Part shown: positions 47,931-61,000 of the stretch, in pieces
How positions within the stretch are numbered: position 1 is the stretch's first letter
Layout of the letters: each line of letters starts with the position of its first letter
NCBI GenBank assembly: GCA_911728455.2
Contig: OU452226.1
Coordinates: 9,833,498 to 9,897,497 of the forward strand
DNA from: Marthasterias glacialis
Taxonomy: Eukaryota; Echinodermata; Asteroidea; Forcipulatida; Asteriidae
Direction: 5' to 3'
DNA: 64,000 bases
Program-made: the position numbers and the translations under genes
Notes under the pieces: model-generated
What the model was told of the DNA's origin: nothing
The model's input: the letters and a program-made list of their open reading frames with translations, nothing else
Database searches by the model: none

Positions 47931-48116
47931 TGTCGTGGCTCACTCGGTCAGCTCCAAAAGCAGGGTTATTGGGGGATTTTCGGAAGTATTTCCGCGCATA
48001 TCTTTTCATTATTCGTCGAGCTTGGGGATGAAACTGGTACCCTTTTCTTCCCGTAAAAAATTCGCGAGGTTTGATTCAGAATCCAGACAGGAGTTCTAAT
48101 AACATACAAACACCTC

Positions 48117-48146
48117 CCCCCCCCACACACACACACACACACACAT
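48117..48146. repeat. C run and (CA)n microsatellite
   Basis: A C run followed by about twelve CA units. Confidence 0.9.
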
Positions 48147-48288
48147 ACCAATCCTTTGTGACGTACGCAGCTGCTGTGTGGATATTTATTTGTCATCGTA
48201 CAGTTAAGAACAAGAAATCTTTAAAACCGCCGCCATTTTTAAAGGGGAGTGTTTTGAGAGCTGGTTTTCAGACACCCGATCCCTTTAA

Positions 48289-48718
48289 CCCTATCAGGAC
48301 CGGGGGCGGAGGCAAAATGTGCACAAAAACACATTCCCCCAAATGGGATAAATTAATGGATTATAACGCCCCCAATGGTGACTTCAGCTATTAAATTAGG
48401 TTGGAATTATATTGATCGTGTTGAAATGAACACGTTTGCCAAATTTCAAAACATTTGGAGAACAAATACAGAAATTATCGGGGGAAACGGGATTTTTGAC
48501 CCAAAATGTGCACACACAAAAAAGTCAAAAAACGCCCTCTAGTGACGATTTTTGACACTTTTTAACGTCATCATGTAGAACTCTGCGAAATGAGCTTTTG
48601 TTGCAAGTTTCATCAAAATCGGTTCAACACTTTGGAAAACATGGACGGGGGCACAATGTGCCGCACCCCCACTCCCTGGTCCCCGTACATCCCAAAAAGC
48701 CCGGTCCTGATTATAGGG
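48289..48718. mobile_element. 430-bp piggyBac-like MITE
   Basis: The left end is TTAA then CCCTATCAGGACCGGG. The right end is CCCGGTCCTGATTATAGGG then TTAA. The ends are inverted copies, apart from three bases, and both sides carry TTAA (48285-48288 and 48719-48722). A TTAA target with CCC-starting ends is the piggyBac signature. The interior repeats AAAATGTGCACA words and has no transposase. Confidence 0.8.
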
Positions 48719-48722
48719 TTAA

Positions 48723-50414
48723 TATAATACTCGGTTTTGAGTTATTCAATGCCTGTACAGAAAATGCTTCCTTTTTGAGTAAAACAAGAATATCTAATTC
48801 GTGAAAACACTGTGTGGACGTGTGTAAGTCCAAACAGTGTTTCAAGTTCATACACTGTGTGGACATCTTTTGTTATCAGGTCCACGTATGTAGCGCTTAA
48901 AAATAAAATAAAAAACCACACACACAGAATTCGGCAAATTATATACAGATCAGACACGGCAATGGGTGGTAATAGATGCAGTTATGCGCGGTCGTGAAAA
49001 TTACCCCAAACATCTGCTGTTGTTGATACTGATTTGCAATATATTTGTATTACTATAATTCAGAAAGCATCGATTGTGAGTCTCTTGTTTTTAATATAGG
49101 TTTTCCCGGCCGATTTAACAACATTTTCAATCAATTTAACGCCAGATTCATTTAATTTAGATCGAAGTTGAAATATCACGCAGATAGTATTTCAAAAATT
49201 AAAAAGAATCATTCAATTTCATTATCCGAGCATTCTACCATCTCTTAGCTTCACTCGTTTTCATAAGAGGTGAATTCAAGTTAAAAATGTTGCAATGTTC
49301 ATTCAATTTCGCCTGAAGCAGTTGCAAGGGTTAGTTGTGCATTCATTTTCATCAATGGGCAAACATTTTCCCAATTTTTTCAAGCATTTTCTTACATGTA
49401 TCTGCGTGTTTTTCGAGCGTGTGATGGAGGTGGCGCAGGAAAACGTTGGAGAAATTACCCAAGAGAAATGTGTCAAATGGTACAACTATTCCCAAACATA
49501 TATGCCCCGATGTCTAGCACGTGAAGAAATCGAAGGGTGAATTCAGCAAAAACGTATCCCCAAAACACCGCCCCAAAATGGAACAGTTAACAAAAAGAAT
49601 AAATAAACATATCCGCAGCAAGAGCATATCTTATAGAATTATGAAGAAATTGAGTTTAATCTGACATTACAGTAGCCTTTGAAAAAGATCTGAACGTCAC
49701 ACCCTTGTATCTTTTTTTGTTGAAAGTTTTACACAAATGTAATGTATAAAATGAACAAAACAAATCATTAATCCTGTTAAGTTTTTATGCTTTGTGATCC
49801 AGCTTAATTACTTTGTTACTTTCAAGTTTTCAACCAGTATATAATGAAAACGGACCTTAGATGAAAATACAGACTATTTAAATTTGAATTATCACTTCAT
49901 GAAAATGACTGCCCATAAACAAATAAGAAAGGAAAAACACCGTCGCACATCTTGTGCGCTCCGCCGCTCGCTAATTTGAATGCTATAAAAGTGAAAAGAC
50001 TCGAAAAACAATAATAATAATGCAATGATGCAAACATTTGAGATTTGAATGCACCAAAACGAAATAGAATGATCCTTAACGAAAATGAATGATAAAAACA
50101 AGGTCCTGATTGCACACAAAATTAAATTGAATGCTCCAAAAAGGAAAAAGAAACCCTACTTTGCCCTGGTGCGTAAAAATCGAGTAAAATTGAATGCTTG
50201 AAAATGAAAACTTTTGGAAATTGACCGGGAAAACCTATATTAATGTTAGTTTTTTAGCCAGATGAATTAAATTTGGTTTTGTTAAGAGACATATGGAAAA
50301 ATTGAAAATAAAAGACAAACCACAGAAAAATGCGGCGTGCATACAGCACGAACTTAAGCTGGGAATTTAAAACTTTTTTTTTCTTCGTTCATTATAATTT
50401 ATAAACACGGCCTA
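48723..50414. other. gene-free stretch
   Basis: Contains a short repeat of CACTGTGTGGAC (about 48810 and 48857). Otherwise AT-rich with no recognisable gene. Confidence 0.45.
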
Positions 50415-50449
50415 AATTATTCTCATTTAGATCAATCTCCAGTGCATTT

Positions 50450-51162
50450 TATGAAGCCCCATTGGTGCCACTTGACAAGTGCGTATATGTTTCACTAAAT
50501 GAGATGTATTTCACAGCACCGCCACTTATATCTTGCGGCCGCCACTTATTATCTTGCGGCCGCCACTTATTATCTTGCGGCCGCAACTTAGTATCTTGTG
50601 GCCACAACTTATCATCTTGCGGCCGCCACTTATTATCTTGCGGCCGCCACTTATTATCTTGCGGCCGCAACTTATTATCTTGCGGTCGCAACTTATCATC
50701 TTGCGGCCGCAACTTAGTGTCTTGTGGCCACAACTTCAAATTCTGTAATTGAAAACAGACATTGGGGCAGGTTGTCATTCATAAGGACGTAAAGTCGTGC
50801 AATTGTTGTCAGGTATTTTGCAGTTAGACAACATGGAGCGGGATTTATTGATACAAGTTTATTTCCAGCTTGGATTAAATTACAGAGAAATCCTGTGCTC
50901 TTTGGCAGCGAATCATAGTAGAATCATAATTAGTACGCGGACCCTAAAGCTTCGTGGTATGTCAAGGCGATCGCCCATGAGTTGAAATTGCGGCCGCAAT
51001 GATGTTGCGGCAGCATTTTACTAAGTGACGGCCGCAAGATACAAAGTGGCGGCCGCAAGATAATAAGTGGCGGCCGCAAGATATAAGTGGCGGTGCTGTG
51101 AAATACATCTCATTCAGTGAAACATATATGCACTTGTCAAGTGGCACCAATGGGGCTTCATA
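50450..51162. mobile_element. 713-bp DNA transposon with GCGGCCGC-rich arms
   Basis: The ends TATGAAGCCCCATTGGTGCC and its exact inverse at 51143-51162 begin long inverted arms, interrupted by variable numbers of a 21-bp subterminal repeat (CACTTATTATCTTGCGGCCGC). The left arm has about ten such units, the right about four. The host duplication GCATTT flanks both ends (50444-50449 and 51163-51168). The interior encodes one short plus-strand frame (50797-50985) with QVYFQLGLNYREILCSLA and STRTLKLRGMSRR. This resembles the N-terminal helix-turn-helix part of integrase-core transposases found in animal genomes. No catalytic domain remains, so it is non-autonomous. The 6-bp duplication and TA-type ends would fit the IS3EU superfamily; that assignment is from memory. 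Confidence 0.85.
50797..50985 (+). pseudogene. remnant transposase N-terminus
   Basis: A 62-codon frame inside the 713-bp element. The stretch YFQLGLNYREILCSLAANH followed by IISTRTLK looks like a helix-turn-helix DNA-binding start of an rve-type (integrase core) transposase. The catalytic DDE domain is missing, so this can at most make a DNA-binding peptide. Family identity is by remembered pattern only. Confidence 0.45.
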
Positions 51163-51575
51163 GCATTTCCTTGGGTTGAACCGCATAAAATGACATCCTG
51201 TAATTGCAATACTTGCAAAACTCATAACCAATATGTGTTCACAAGTGATTGAGGCTACAAAAGATACCGTATAGTATCTCTGGTGCCAACGTGTAGCTTC
51301 ATTAAGCAAATACCAACGAACACTCTCTCAAAGAAAACGAACTTGATGATGTCAAGAGACACCCAGTATATCCTAGATCGCCAGACATGACGTAGCCTGA
51401 CTCCGTTCCTAGTACAGAACTTGTCCGGGAACATATACTTTTGGGCATGTGCAATTTACTGTTTTGGGATAAAAACGCGGGATTTTTCATGACGAACAGT
51501 GACCCGATGAACAGTCAGTGCTTGGAGTTGAGGCATCGGGAGCAGACAGTTTCTTGATTAATGGCGTAATGAAGT

Positions 51576-52545
51576 TTTTTAGGTTTATTATTGATTTGCT
51601 ACAGCAAAAAGGCTGAGTTTTTGACAATTTTACAATTGATATTATTCAAGTCGGCAAGAAAATAGTTTTCAAATAAAATACCAAGGAGCTTGAGAACGTC
51701 ACAAATTCTAGTAGAACAACGTGCACATTATGTTTATGAACTTTGACCTGTATAGTAAGGCCATACATAAAGGAGTTGGTGACAAAAGTCGATTAGACTT
51801 AGCCATAGTCGATCTAGATGTCAGCTGAACGCTACGTGGTTTGACTAGCTAGTCCAACTGAATCAACCTTGCCCCGGAGCACTGTTCCTCTAGTCAATTC
51901 GCATGCTACGTCACAATTAATGAGTAGTTTACCGATAACGGAGGGGTTTGGTTGAATATGACAATAATTTGTCTTTGCAGTGAAAGATTTAGTTAATTAT
52001 TGCACGTAGAGATAAAAATAAGAGGGGAAAAACAAAGAAAACTAGATTTTTTTAGTTACCTAGACTAGATTTTGTTGACAGTGTACTAGTTGTGTATTTC
52101 CCCCAACATTGAAAACATTGATCATTTATTTGCCAACTTCCTCATAGCACATGGCTACTGTTTAATCTAGAATGTAATGAGATAAGTTTAAACCTATTTA
52201 TGATATTCTGTTTTTCAATTTTTTTTTCCTATTAATTTCAACAACCATCTTTAGTCATTTACTCAACAATTGTCTTTATAAATTCTGAAAGCTGATAAGA
52301 TATAGTGAGAATGTTGTTAAGGTTATACTTAAAGCAATATTGAGTCATTTTACAAATGACTAATACAGATATGTTCTCATTTGTTGTTAATTTACTTGAG
52401 AAAATGTTAAGTTGTAAAACATCAATATGTATCAAGTGCAGTCTTGTAAAGTTTCTGCTGGGCAATTAAATCATCTGTTTGTGTTTTGTTTTTCTATAAA
52501 GACTGTATTTAGGATGTGAGTTTGCCATTTTAAACATCTGTAATT
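51576..52545. other. gene-free stretch
   Basis: AT-rich with no recognisable gene or repeat family. Confidence 0.5.
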
Positions 52546-54863
52546 TACTATAATTCTTGTTTTTTTTTAGTTCTTCCACAATTACAATTATATTAAAAGT
52601 CCAGAAGTATTGGCCTTGCGAAATTTCCCTTGACATTTGGGCTTCAAAAGGCATCAATAGACCTATCTTTTTCTTTGCTCTCTGTTTCAGAATGGATAGT
52701 TTGTAATAATTTGTGCCAATTGTATAATGAAAAGACACCAGAGCAGGGTATTGTGATAATAATGACTGTAATCACTCAACGGTTTTTATGATCATTTTGC
52801 TGCCTGAATTTGAAGTCAAGGTTTAATGATGCATGCTTTTCCTGGACCTGACTTCAAGCATTATGTGTCTATGCTCGGTAAAATTAACCCTTGGAGGGGA
52901 GGGGCTACTTGGAAGGGGGAATAATCTTACCATAGATTGTACAAAACAAACATTTCATGTTTAACTCTACCTAGAAAAAAATATGTGTTTATATTTGATA
53001 GAGTTAAACCTAGAAGTGGTGGAACTATTTATGTTTGATAGATTTAACCCTAGAATGGTGGGAGTTGTGATGGGGGAAATGTTACCATGTTACTATAATT
53101 CTTATTTTTGTTTAGTTCTTCCACAATTACAATTTTATTAAAAGTCCAAAGGCATAAATTTCTCTTGACATTTGGGTTTCACAGGGCATCAGTAGACCTA
53201 TCTTGTTTGGGCTCTCTGTTTCAGAATGAATAATTTGTAATAGTTTGTGCCAATTGTATAATGAAAAGACACCAGAGCAGGGTATTGTGATAATAATGAC
53301 TGTAATCACTCAACGGTTTTTATGATCATTTTGCTGCCTGAATTTGAAATCAAGGTTGAATGATGCATGCTTTTCCTGGACCTGACTTCAAGCATTATGT
53401 GTCTATGCTCGGTAAAATTAACCCTTGGAGGGGAGGGGCTACTTGGAAGGGGGAATAATCTTACCATAGATTGTACAAAACAAACATTTCATGTTTAACT
53501 CTACCTAGAAAAAAATATTTGTTTATATTTGATAGAGTTAAACCTAGAAGTGGTGGAACTATTTATGTTTGATAGATTTAACCCTAGAATGGTGGGAGTT
53601 GTGATGGGGGAAATGTTACCATGTTACTCTAATTCTTATTTTTGTTTAGTTCTTCCACAATTACAATTTTATTAAAAGTCCAAAGGCATAAATTTCTCTT
53701 GACATTTGGGTTTCACAGGGCATCAGTAGACCTATCTTTTTTGGGCTCTCTGTTTCAGAATGAATAATTTGTAATAGTTTGTGCCAATTGTATAATGAAA
53801 AGACACCAGAGCAGGGTATTGTGATAATAATGACTGTAATCACTCAACGGTTTTTATGATCATTTTGCTGCCTGAATTTGAAGTCAAGGTTTAATGATGC
53901 ATGCTTTTCCTGGACCTGACTTCAAGCATTATGTGTCTATGCTCGGTAAAATTAACCCTTGGAGGGGAGGGGCTACTTGGAAGGGGGAATAATCTTACTA
54001 TAGATTGTACAAAACAAACATTTCATGTTTAACTCTACCTAGAAAAAAATATTTGTTTATATTTGATAGAGTTAAACCTAGAAGTGGTGGAACTATTTAT
54101 GTTTGATAGATTTAACCCTAGAATGGTGGGAGTTGTGATGGGGGAAATGTTACCATGTTGTTATAATTCTTATTTTTGTTTAGTTCTTCCACAATTACAA
54201 TTTTATTAAAAGTCCAAAGGCATAAATTTCTCTTGACATTTGGGTTTCACAGGGCATCAGTAGACCTATCTTTTTTGGGCTCTCTGTTTCAGAATGAATA
54301 ATTTGTAATAGTTTGTGCCAATTGTATAATGAAAAGACACCAGAGCAGGGTATTGTGATAATAATGACTGTAATCACTCAACGGTGACAGTTTTTATGAT
54401 CATTTTGCTGCCTGAATTTGAAATCAAGGTTGAATGATGCATGCTTTTCCTGGACCTGACTTCAAGCATTATGTGTCTATGCTCGGTAAAATTAACCCTT
54501 GGAGGGGAGGGGCTACTTGGAAGGGGGAATAATCTTACCATAGATTGTACAAAACAAACATTTCATGTTTAACTCTACCTAGAAAAAAACATTTGTTTGT
54601 ATTTGATAGAGTTAAACCTAGAAGTGGTGGAACTATTTATGTTTGATAGATTTAACCCTAGAATGGTGGGAGTTGTGATGGGGGAAATGTTACCATGTTG
54701 TTATAATTCTTATTTTTGTTTAGTTCTTCCACAATTACAATTTTATTAAAAGTCCAAAGGCATAAATTTCTCTTCATTTGGGTTTCACAGGGCATCAGTA
54801 GACCTATCTTTTTTGGGCTCTCTGTTTCAGAATGAATAATTTGTAATAGTTTGTGCCAATTGT
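52546..54863. repeat. 534-bp tandem array, just over four units
   Basis: The marker TTGTGCCAATTGTA occurs at 52711, 53245, 53779, 54313 and 54851, so spacing is 534, 534, 534 and 538 bp. Later units are nearly identical; the first (52546-53090) is clearly diverged. Each unit carries TTTAACCCTAGAATGGTGGGA, GAGGGGAGGGGCTACTTGG and a T-rich stretch. The 538-bp unit has an extra GTGACA. The last unit is cut mid-way, right at the junction with MMP copy B. No coding function recognised. Confidence 0.95.
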
Positions 54864-55085
54864 ACCTCATTGACTCCCTTGGACTAAATGCAGTGTTTAT
54901 GAAATCGATGTCAACATTACACAGTTTAGACTCTAAAATGTTTTAACAAGTCCTCTACTACTCCGTCGTCCCAAGTTGATGTGGTGCCGCAGGCTTGAGT
55001 CGGGCTTAACTCATCGCTCAAAGTCAGTCCTCATTCTACCCTTTTGTTGTTTAGAATTTAAAATGATATTTTCCTTCTTCAACAG

Positions 55086-58000
55086 AATTGGCTCATTTCA
55101 TATGGCTACATGAACCCACCTGCTTCAGAAGGAGCCGATCTGCTTACCGTCACAGACGTCCGTTCGTCAATACAGCGCATGCAGCGATTTGCTAACTTAC
55201 CCGAGACCGGAGAGGTGGACGCCGAAACCCTGAGGGTTATGAAGATGCCGAGGTGCGGCGTGCCTGACCCCAATGGACGAGGGGTGAACGGCACGGTGTT
55301 AGGTGGGAGGCTCAAGAGGTACGCCCACACAGGGGGCAAGTGGCAAAAGAAGGACTTGACCTTCAGGTGAGTGGAGAAACAGACCTTGAAAGACTCGGCT
55401 CGTCATAAAAACATTTTCTGTGTGAATTTATTTTTAAAATCGCAAAATTACAAATTGTCTGAAGTTGTTTTACAAATTGTGTCTCGCCCGTTATCAAGTC
55501 TGCAAGTAAGCCTTCATATTGCAACAAAGAGCCTATACACACCGTTGGTTATTCAAATCACTATCATCACAATGATTATCAGCGCAAGAAATTTAGGAAA
55601 ACTATTTTTTTTTTCTACCAGAATTCTGAACAGCCCGCAAGAGTTATCCTTCAGCGAGGTAGTGGCTACCATGCGGGAAGCCTTTAAGCTCTGGAGTGAC
55701 GTCGTCCCTCTACGGTTCTTGGAGGTGACCTCAGGCTATGCTGACATTTACGTCAGTTTCGGTTCCTACAGCCACGGGGATTTGTTCGCCTTCGACGGCC
55801 CGGGAGGCACCCTGGCGCACGCCTACCCACCGATGAGCGGATTCGACGACCTGGACGGCGATGTGCATTTTGACGGTTCGGAAACGTTCACAACATACGG
55901 ATACGACGGTATGAAACTGTGTGAAGACTAAAATAGTTTGTTGTAAACTTTTGACTCCAGCTCATGTTCTTTTACTTCAGTTGTCACTGAAACTTTTCCT
56001 TTCCTGAAATGTAGGAATGGCGATTCGTTTTAAGAAGAGAAATACACTCCGATCCTCTGTTCTTTTTTAAAAATAAAATACCACACAACAAATCTGTGGA
56101 AATTTCTTATTTAAAGAAAGTTCAGAGAAAAAAGAACGATTTTAATTTTTGTGCATGTCCGTTATCAGCTCATTTAAATTTGGCAAATCGAAACAAGAAC
56201 TGGGTATTTTGGGACAGTTTTCTTCGTTGGTGGACAACAATTCATCGTTGTAGAATGGATAACTGTTCATGGTTTATCGATTTTGAGCATTTTTATTGCA
56301 ATAGTTAAGCCCAAATCGAACCATCTTTCAATTCAGATATAAATCTCCTCCAAGTTGCAACGCATGAGATCGGACACAGCTTGGGTTTAGCTCACTCTGA
56401 AGTGAAGGGTGCCCTGATGCAACCGTTCTACGCTGGCTACGACCCCAATTTTAAACTGTCTTATGATGACATACTTGGCATGCAGCTCATCTACGGTAAG
56501 AAGTGTAATAATAATAATATTCCTTGTAACTAGAAAAAAGCGTTATAACACTTTTATCCCTGGTCATCAGGCATACTTGTATGGAAAGTGCATCACTGAT
56601 TTTTTACCAACACACCATATTACTTTAATCAAAACCGGTAGTCCGGTTTTAGTGAAAACAATGAAAACTGTTTATGTTTTTTTCACTCGGATATATCGGG
56701 CTTATTTCCATTGCGGCAATCGGTTTAAGCAATTTGATTTGGGATCTTCAAATGTATTTTCCTCAAACACTTGAAATTATTTCAGACGGAACTATTTTTT
56801 TCGAGGATTGGCACGGGTGTGAACTTTATAAATCAGTGAGCTTACAGATTACTGGAAAGTTCTCAACTCCATTGACAGCGTAACCTGTAGCTGCTATGGA
56901 GTTAGTCCAAAACAATGGTATATCAGCACTCAGACTAGATCCCATTTGTACACATGGGTTGAGGGAAGCAATTTATGATTAAGCGTCTTGGTCAAGGACA
57001 ACAAGCATCTTGGCAAGGTCGGCATTTGAACCCAATACTTTTGCAAGAACTAAATCCAGAAGTGAGACCCGACGGCTTGGAAAGGGGGGGGGGGGATGAG
57101 GTTGGATGAGGGAAATTCATGGTGCATAACACTAAATCCATTTAGTCTGTTGTGATTTTCTCATAAATTTCGTAATTATAATTTTAAGCGAGACCTTGTC
57201 TTCTTCTTTTTGAACCACAACAGGATCCAAACAAACCTCACCACCGGATCCAAACCCCGGGCCCACCTATTCTCCGGACATCACAGAAAATCCAGTCACG
57301 ACGGTTCGGAGACGAAACAAGGACACGTGCAATAAAGCCTTCGAGGCTGTGGCGTACGTCAGAGGAGAAATTTTTGGATTCAGGGTTAGTCAGTTGGTTC
57401 TATACTTCGGTTAAAATGAAAATTATAAAAGAAAAGAAAAAGGAAACGTACGTATCAACCAAAACATAAAAATACCAACTGATGATGACAGTCCATAGAG
57501 CAAGAGAGCAAGACAGGTGGGGAATTAATATTGTTTTTTTTTCAAGATGTGCTGTTTCGGACACTTATCATGTTAAAACAAACTGAACAATGACACCTGG
57601 CGTAATATTAATAAGATGTTAAACATTGCTTATAGAACAATCTTGCATCCCATGACAACTTGTAATAGTGTTAGCTGTGATGGTTCTGAAAAGAATCCGT
57701 GGTATATTAAACAGTTCTTGGGGTCTCAAAACGAATTGTTACACCGGTAGGTGCAGCTGTTCTTTTCAGAACCACCCCCCCCCCATAATTATACTGTGTC
57801 ACCGTATACCTAAGTTTCAAGAATAATTTCGTGTTTATTATCACAATTTTTTTTTTTTTTTTTTTTTACATTTGAGACCAAGTTCACCGAAAAAATCTTA
57901 AAAATTAAACCATTTGAAATGCCCAAGATTGCACGGTACAGCTTTTAATACCAAACATAAACATAATCATCTTGATTTAAAAAAAAAACACTTTTTTTTA

Positions 58001-61000
58001 CGTAAAACAGGGAGCCCGATACTGGAGAATCCCCCGCGTGGGGCAACTAGTCTCTCCACAAGAGGGGGACAGGGTCCGATACTTCTGGCAGGGTCTCCCC
58101 GCTAGGATAGACGCCGGCTACGAAAGATGGCACGACCAGAAAAGCCTCTTTTTCAAAGGTATGCATTGCACGAGTTTTTCTTCGGTTGAAATTGAAATAC
58201 TTAACAAAAGCATGTGCCCATAATGGGAGACTTTTGAGACGTTAGCGGGCGCCCCAGTAAGCGGTCCTTTTTTCTATAGAGAGGTTGCATGACCCCTGGA
58301 AAAGTTCGTTTCGCAGCCATGTTGGGTAATGCCATGTACAAACTCAATGGGTGGCGCGTCGTCTGCTGAATGATTTCCAGCGCCTGTTTGTGCACACAGC
58401 ATTAGAAAAAGGTCTCGGTGACGTCACGTGAAACCTCTCTGTTGTTCTCATAATAGAAAAGGACCGCTTACTGGGGCGCCCGCTAACGTCTCAAAAGTCT
58501 CCCATTCTAGTAAACTCGAGGTTTACTCGACGTCTAAAAAAAAACCCGGTTCTTCTCAGAATTATAAGGACGCTTCCTTTGCAACGTCACAGCCTGAGGT
58601 TTTGCCAACCAAGGTTGAAGAAACTACGGGGATCCATCAATGCAAAGCAAACACAGATAATCACAATTTGTAAAAACGTCACTCAAATAGTCAAGAATAG
58701 TGTTGAATTTGTTGGAAACAAACCAACAAACAATGGGATGTGTTTTCTTTAAATAGAGAGTTTGAATTTGGTCAAAACGTCTGTCAACAAGAAAGACTGT
58801 TTTGCTAACATTTGGCCGTCCATGCCAACACGTGCGGTTCGTTTGTCAATTCAACAAAAGAAAGGTTTATACACTCACTCGAGAGGTTATGCACACCACT
58901 TTAGGTGAATTAAACTACATTACGCGGACCCCTCCCCACACCCCGTCTCCCCGGCCGACGATGACACTGTGGTGGAGACAACTTACAGCAGGATAGACTG
59001 GTTTTACAAACCCAATTGTACGAATGGGTGTGTGTTTGAGTTTGTTTAGGCATTCAAACCGGGGACCTATAACAAAAGAGGACAATAGGGTTCCCGATTG
59101 GTAAAAGTCCCCAGTTGGAAATCGTGTTCAAAACCAATGGAAATTGTTGCTAAAAAGTTAGTGTGTGTGTGTGTGTGTGTGTGTGAACTAGGGTTGCAAG
59201 GTCAAAGGCACATCTGGCGGGCAACCAGCAGGTTCTAAAGGCCGGTATCTGGCGATATTCAAGCGCCTCGAAGTGTGACGTCAGATATTCCGGCTGGCGG
59301 CCGAATTGCCAGAAATGAATGCAAGTCGTCTGATCATTTATACAAGGTCTGATCATATACAGCAGTTATTTTGACCCAGTTGTTTTGGCAAGCTAGTTTC
59401 AAATATCTTCCCCCAAACCAATCAGGTTGATACGTGTTTCAAAGTCATTTACTTACTCTGACCCTTTTTCCTTTGTGAAATAACCTTCCTGATGGTTTCG
59501 GTCGCTTGCAAGGATGGACACTGCCTTGTATAAAAACACTTGAGGACCCAATCCATCGCGGCCAGCAGTGTGGACTTTCGCATGGTTCTTACTACAATCC
59601 AGGGCAGTGGTTTCACCATCGATTCTGCTGGGGGTTACACGCGATGTCCTTCAGCTAAGCTGCAACAATGGTCTTTGTTCAAATGCAATCGAAAGCCTTA
59701 CTTCGCTGGGGTCGTGTCCATGTAATTTGCATACAATCCCATAAGCAGCTGTTGGTATGTGTGCGTTTGGGTTAGAAAAACCCTCTAGAAACGTTTTTGA
59801 ACGGTATGCATCATTACCAAATAAGTGATTAATAAGTAGTTATTATTCAGTATTTGAGATGTCTGTTATGCCATCAAAATGCGATAACTCATGTTCCGAA
59901 AGGGCACGTTGTCCCTGTTTAACTTGATTTCAAATCAGTTTAATAACCTTGTATTTTTTGTCCTGGTACCAATTTTAATGACCAGTGAGCTTTCAGATTT
60001 GAAACTACAATACTTTCTATTTAAAGGTGACATGTACTGGCAGTTCGATGGCATCACCTTGGAAACCGGGTATCCTAAATATATTAGTGAGCTGTCACCC
60101 GGCCTTCCTGTAGACATTGACGCAGTCATGACGTGGAAGGAGTACAGCAAAACCTACTTTTTCAAGGTGAAGAAAAAGTAGCGATAACATTATATCGCTG
60201 TTCAGAAAGAATGTGGGAATGGTGTGTGTCTTTCGAATTTACCGCACACGTACGCTAGTTGATACATTTGATTTGGTTTGAACTTCATGTCAATGCAATT
60301 ACTGTGTTAAGTTTGTTTTTGAAACAACCTGACGTCATCTATGACGTCATTTCTGGCAAGTTTCATGATAGTACGACGTCCTTTTTTTTTAGAAGCAAAA
60401 TTATTTCATTTGACGACAAACAGACCGTCATCAGAAAGGAAAAGTGTGTGAAGGGGAAGTGTGTGATAAATGCAACTGGTATTAATGTTACCAATTGCCA
60501 GTGTTGCCTGATTTTTATTTTTTTTTATGAAGAAGGGTTTTGGTGAGCTTCGGGAATGGTAATCATCAAAAACAACTTGTTAGTTTCAGTGTGGAAGCTG
60601 ACTGATTATTAAGGTTTTTATCATTGTCAATACTTCAGAGAAATGCATGTCTTAGTTTTCAGAAAATAGCATTTGTTGTCACATCAAACCCATTGTTATT
60701 CCGATTGCGGCAATCCAAACAAACGATATTATAAACGTCAGTTGTTTCTGCTGTGTGTAAAAAGGTGTGTGTGTGTGTGGGCATGTTTGACCATATGCTC
60801 CGAGGACATTTTACAATAGGGACAATAGGTCCTCACTAGTCAGTTCTTTGTTTTCATGGGTCCTCGGACGCCATTTGTGTACAAAACCAATGGAGATTGC
60901 TTCAGTATAGGAACAATAGAATTAACAATAGAAGTTCTCGGACATAATGGTGATTCACGACTGTGTGTGTGTTTTCTCTAAACACGCGACGTAGGATAAT

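Larger units (their letters stand above)
50415..51575 (-). pseudogene. broken partial GT31 galactosyltransferase copy
   Basis: The DNA at 51163-51575 matches the C-terminal third of the GT31 gene at 41332-42597. It keeps CTTGGGTT-AACC, ATGACATCCTGT-ATTGC, CGCCAGACATGACGTAGCCTG and GCAGACAGTTTCTTGATTA in the same order. Frames are broken by indels and only fragments such as ESGYVMSGDL remain readable. The last codons appear left of the inserted transposon (about 50415-50449). The N-terminal half, membrane segment and DxD motif are absent. Non-functional. Confidence 0.8.

Noticed and set aside
50449-50778. Repeat proteins across the GCGGCCGC arms
   Set aside because: Several frames are open on both strands because the 21-bp repeat is divisible by three; the arms belong to a transposon.
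51302-51490. Short minus-strand frame as a new gene
   Set aside because: It is a shifted piece of the broken GT31 copy.
55371-55931. 186-codon frame as a continuous exon in copy B
   Set aside because: It reads through intron sequence into exon 3 by chance; copy A has a stop here and the acceptor at 55621 gives the conserved junction.
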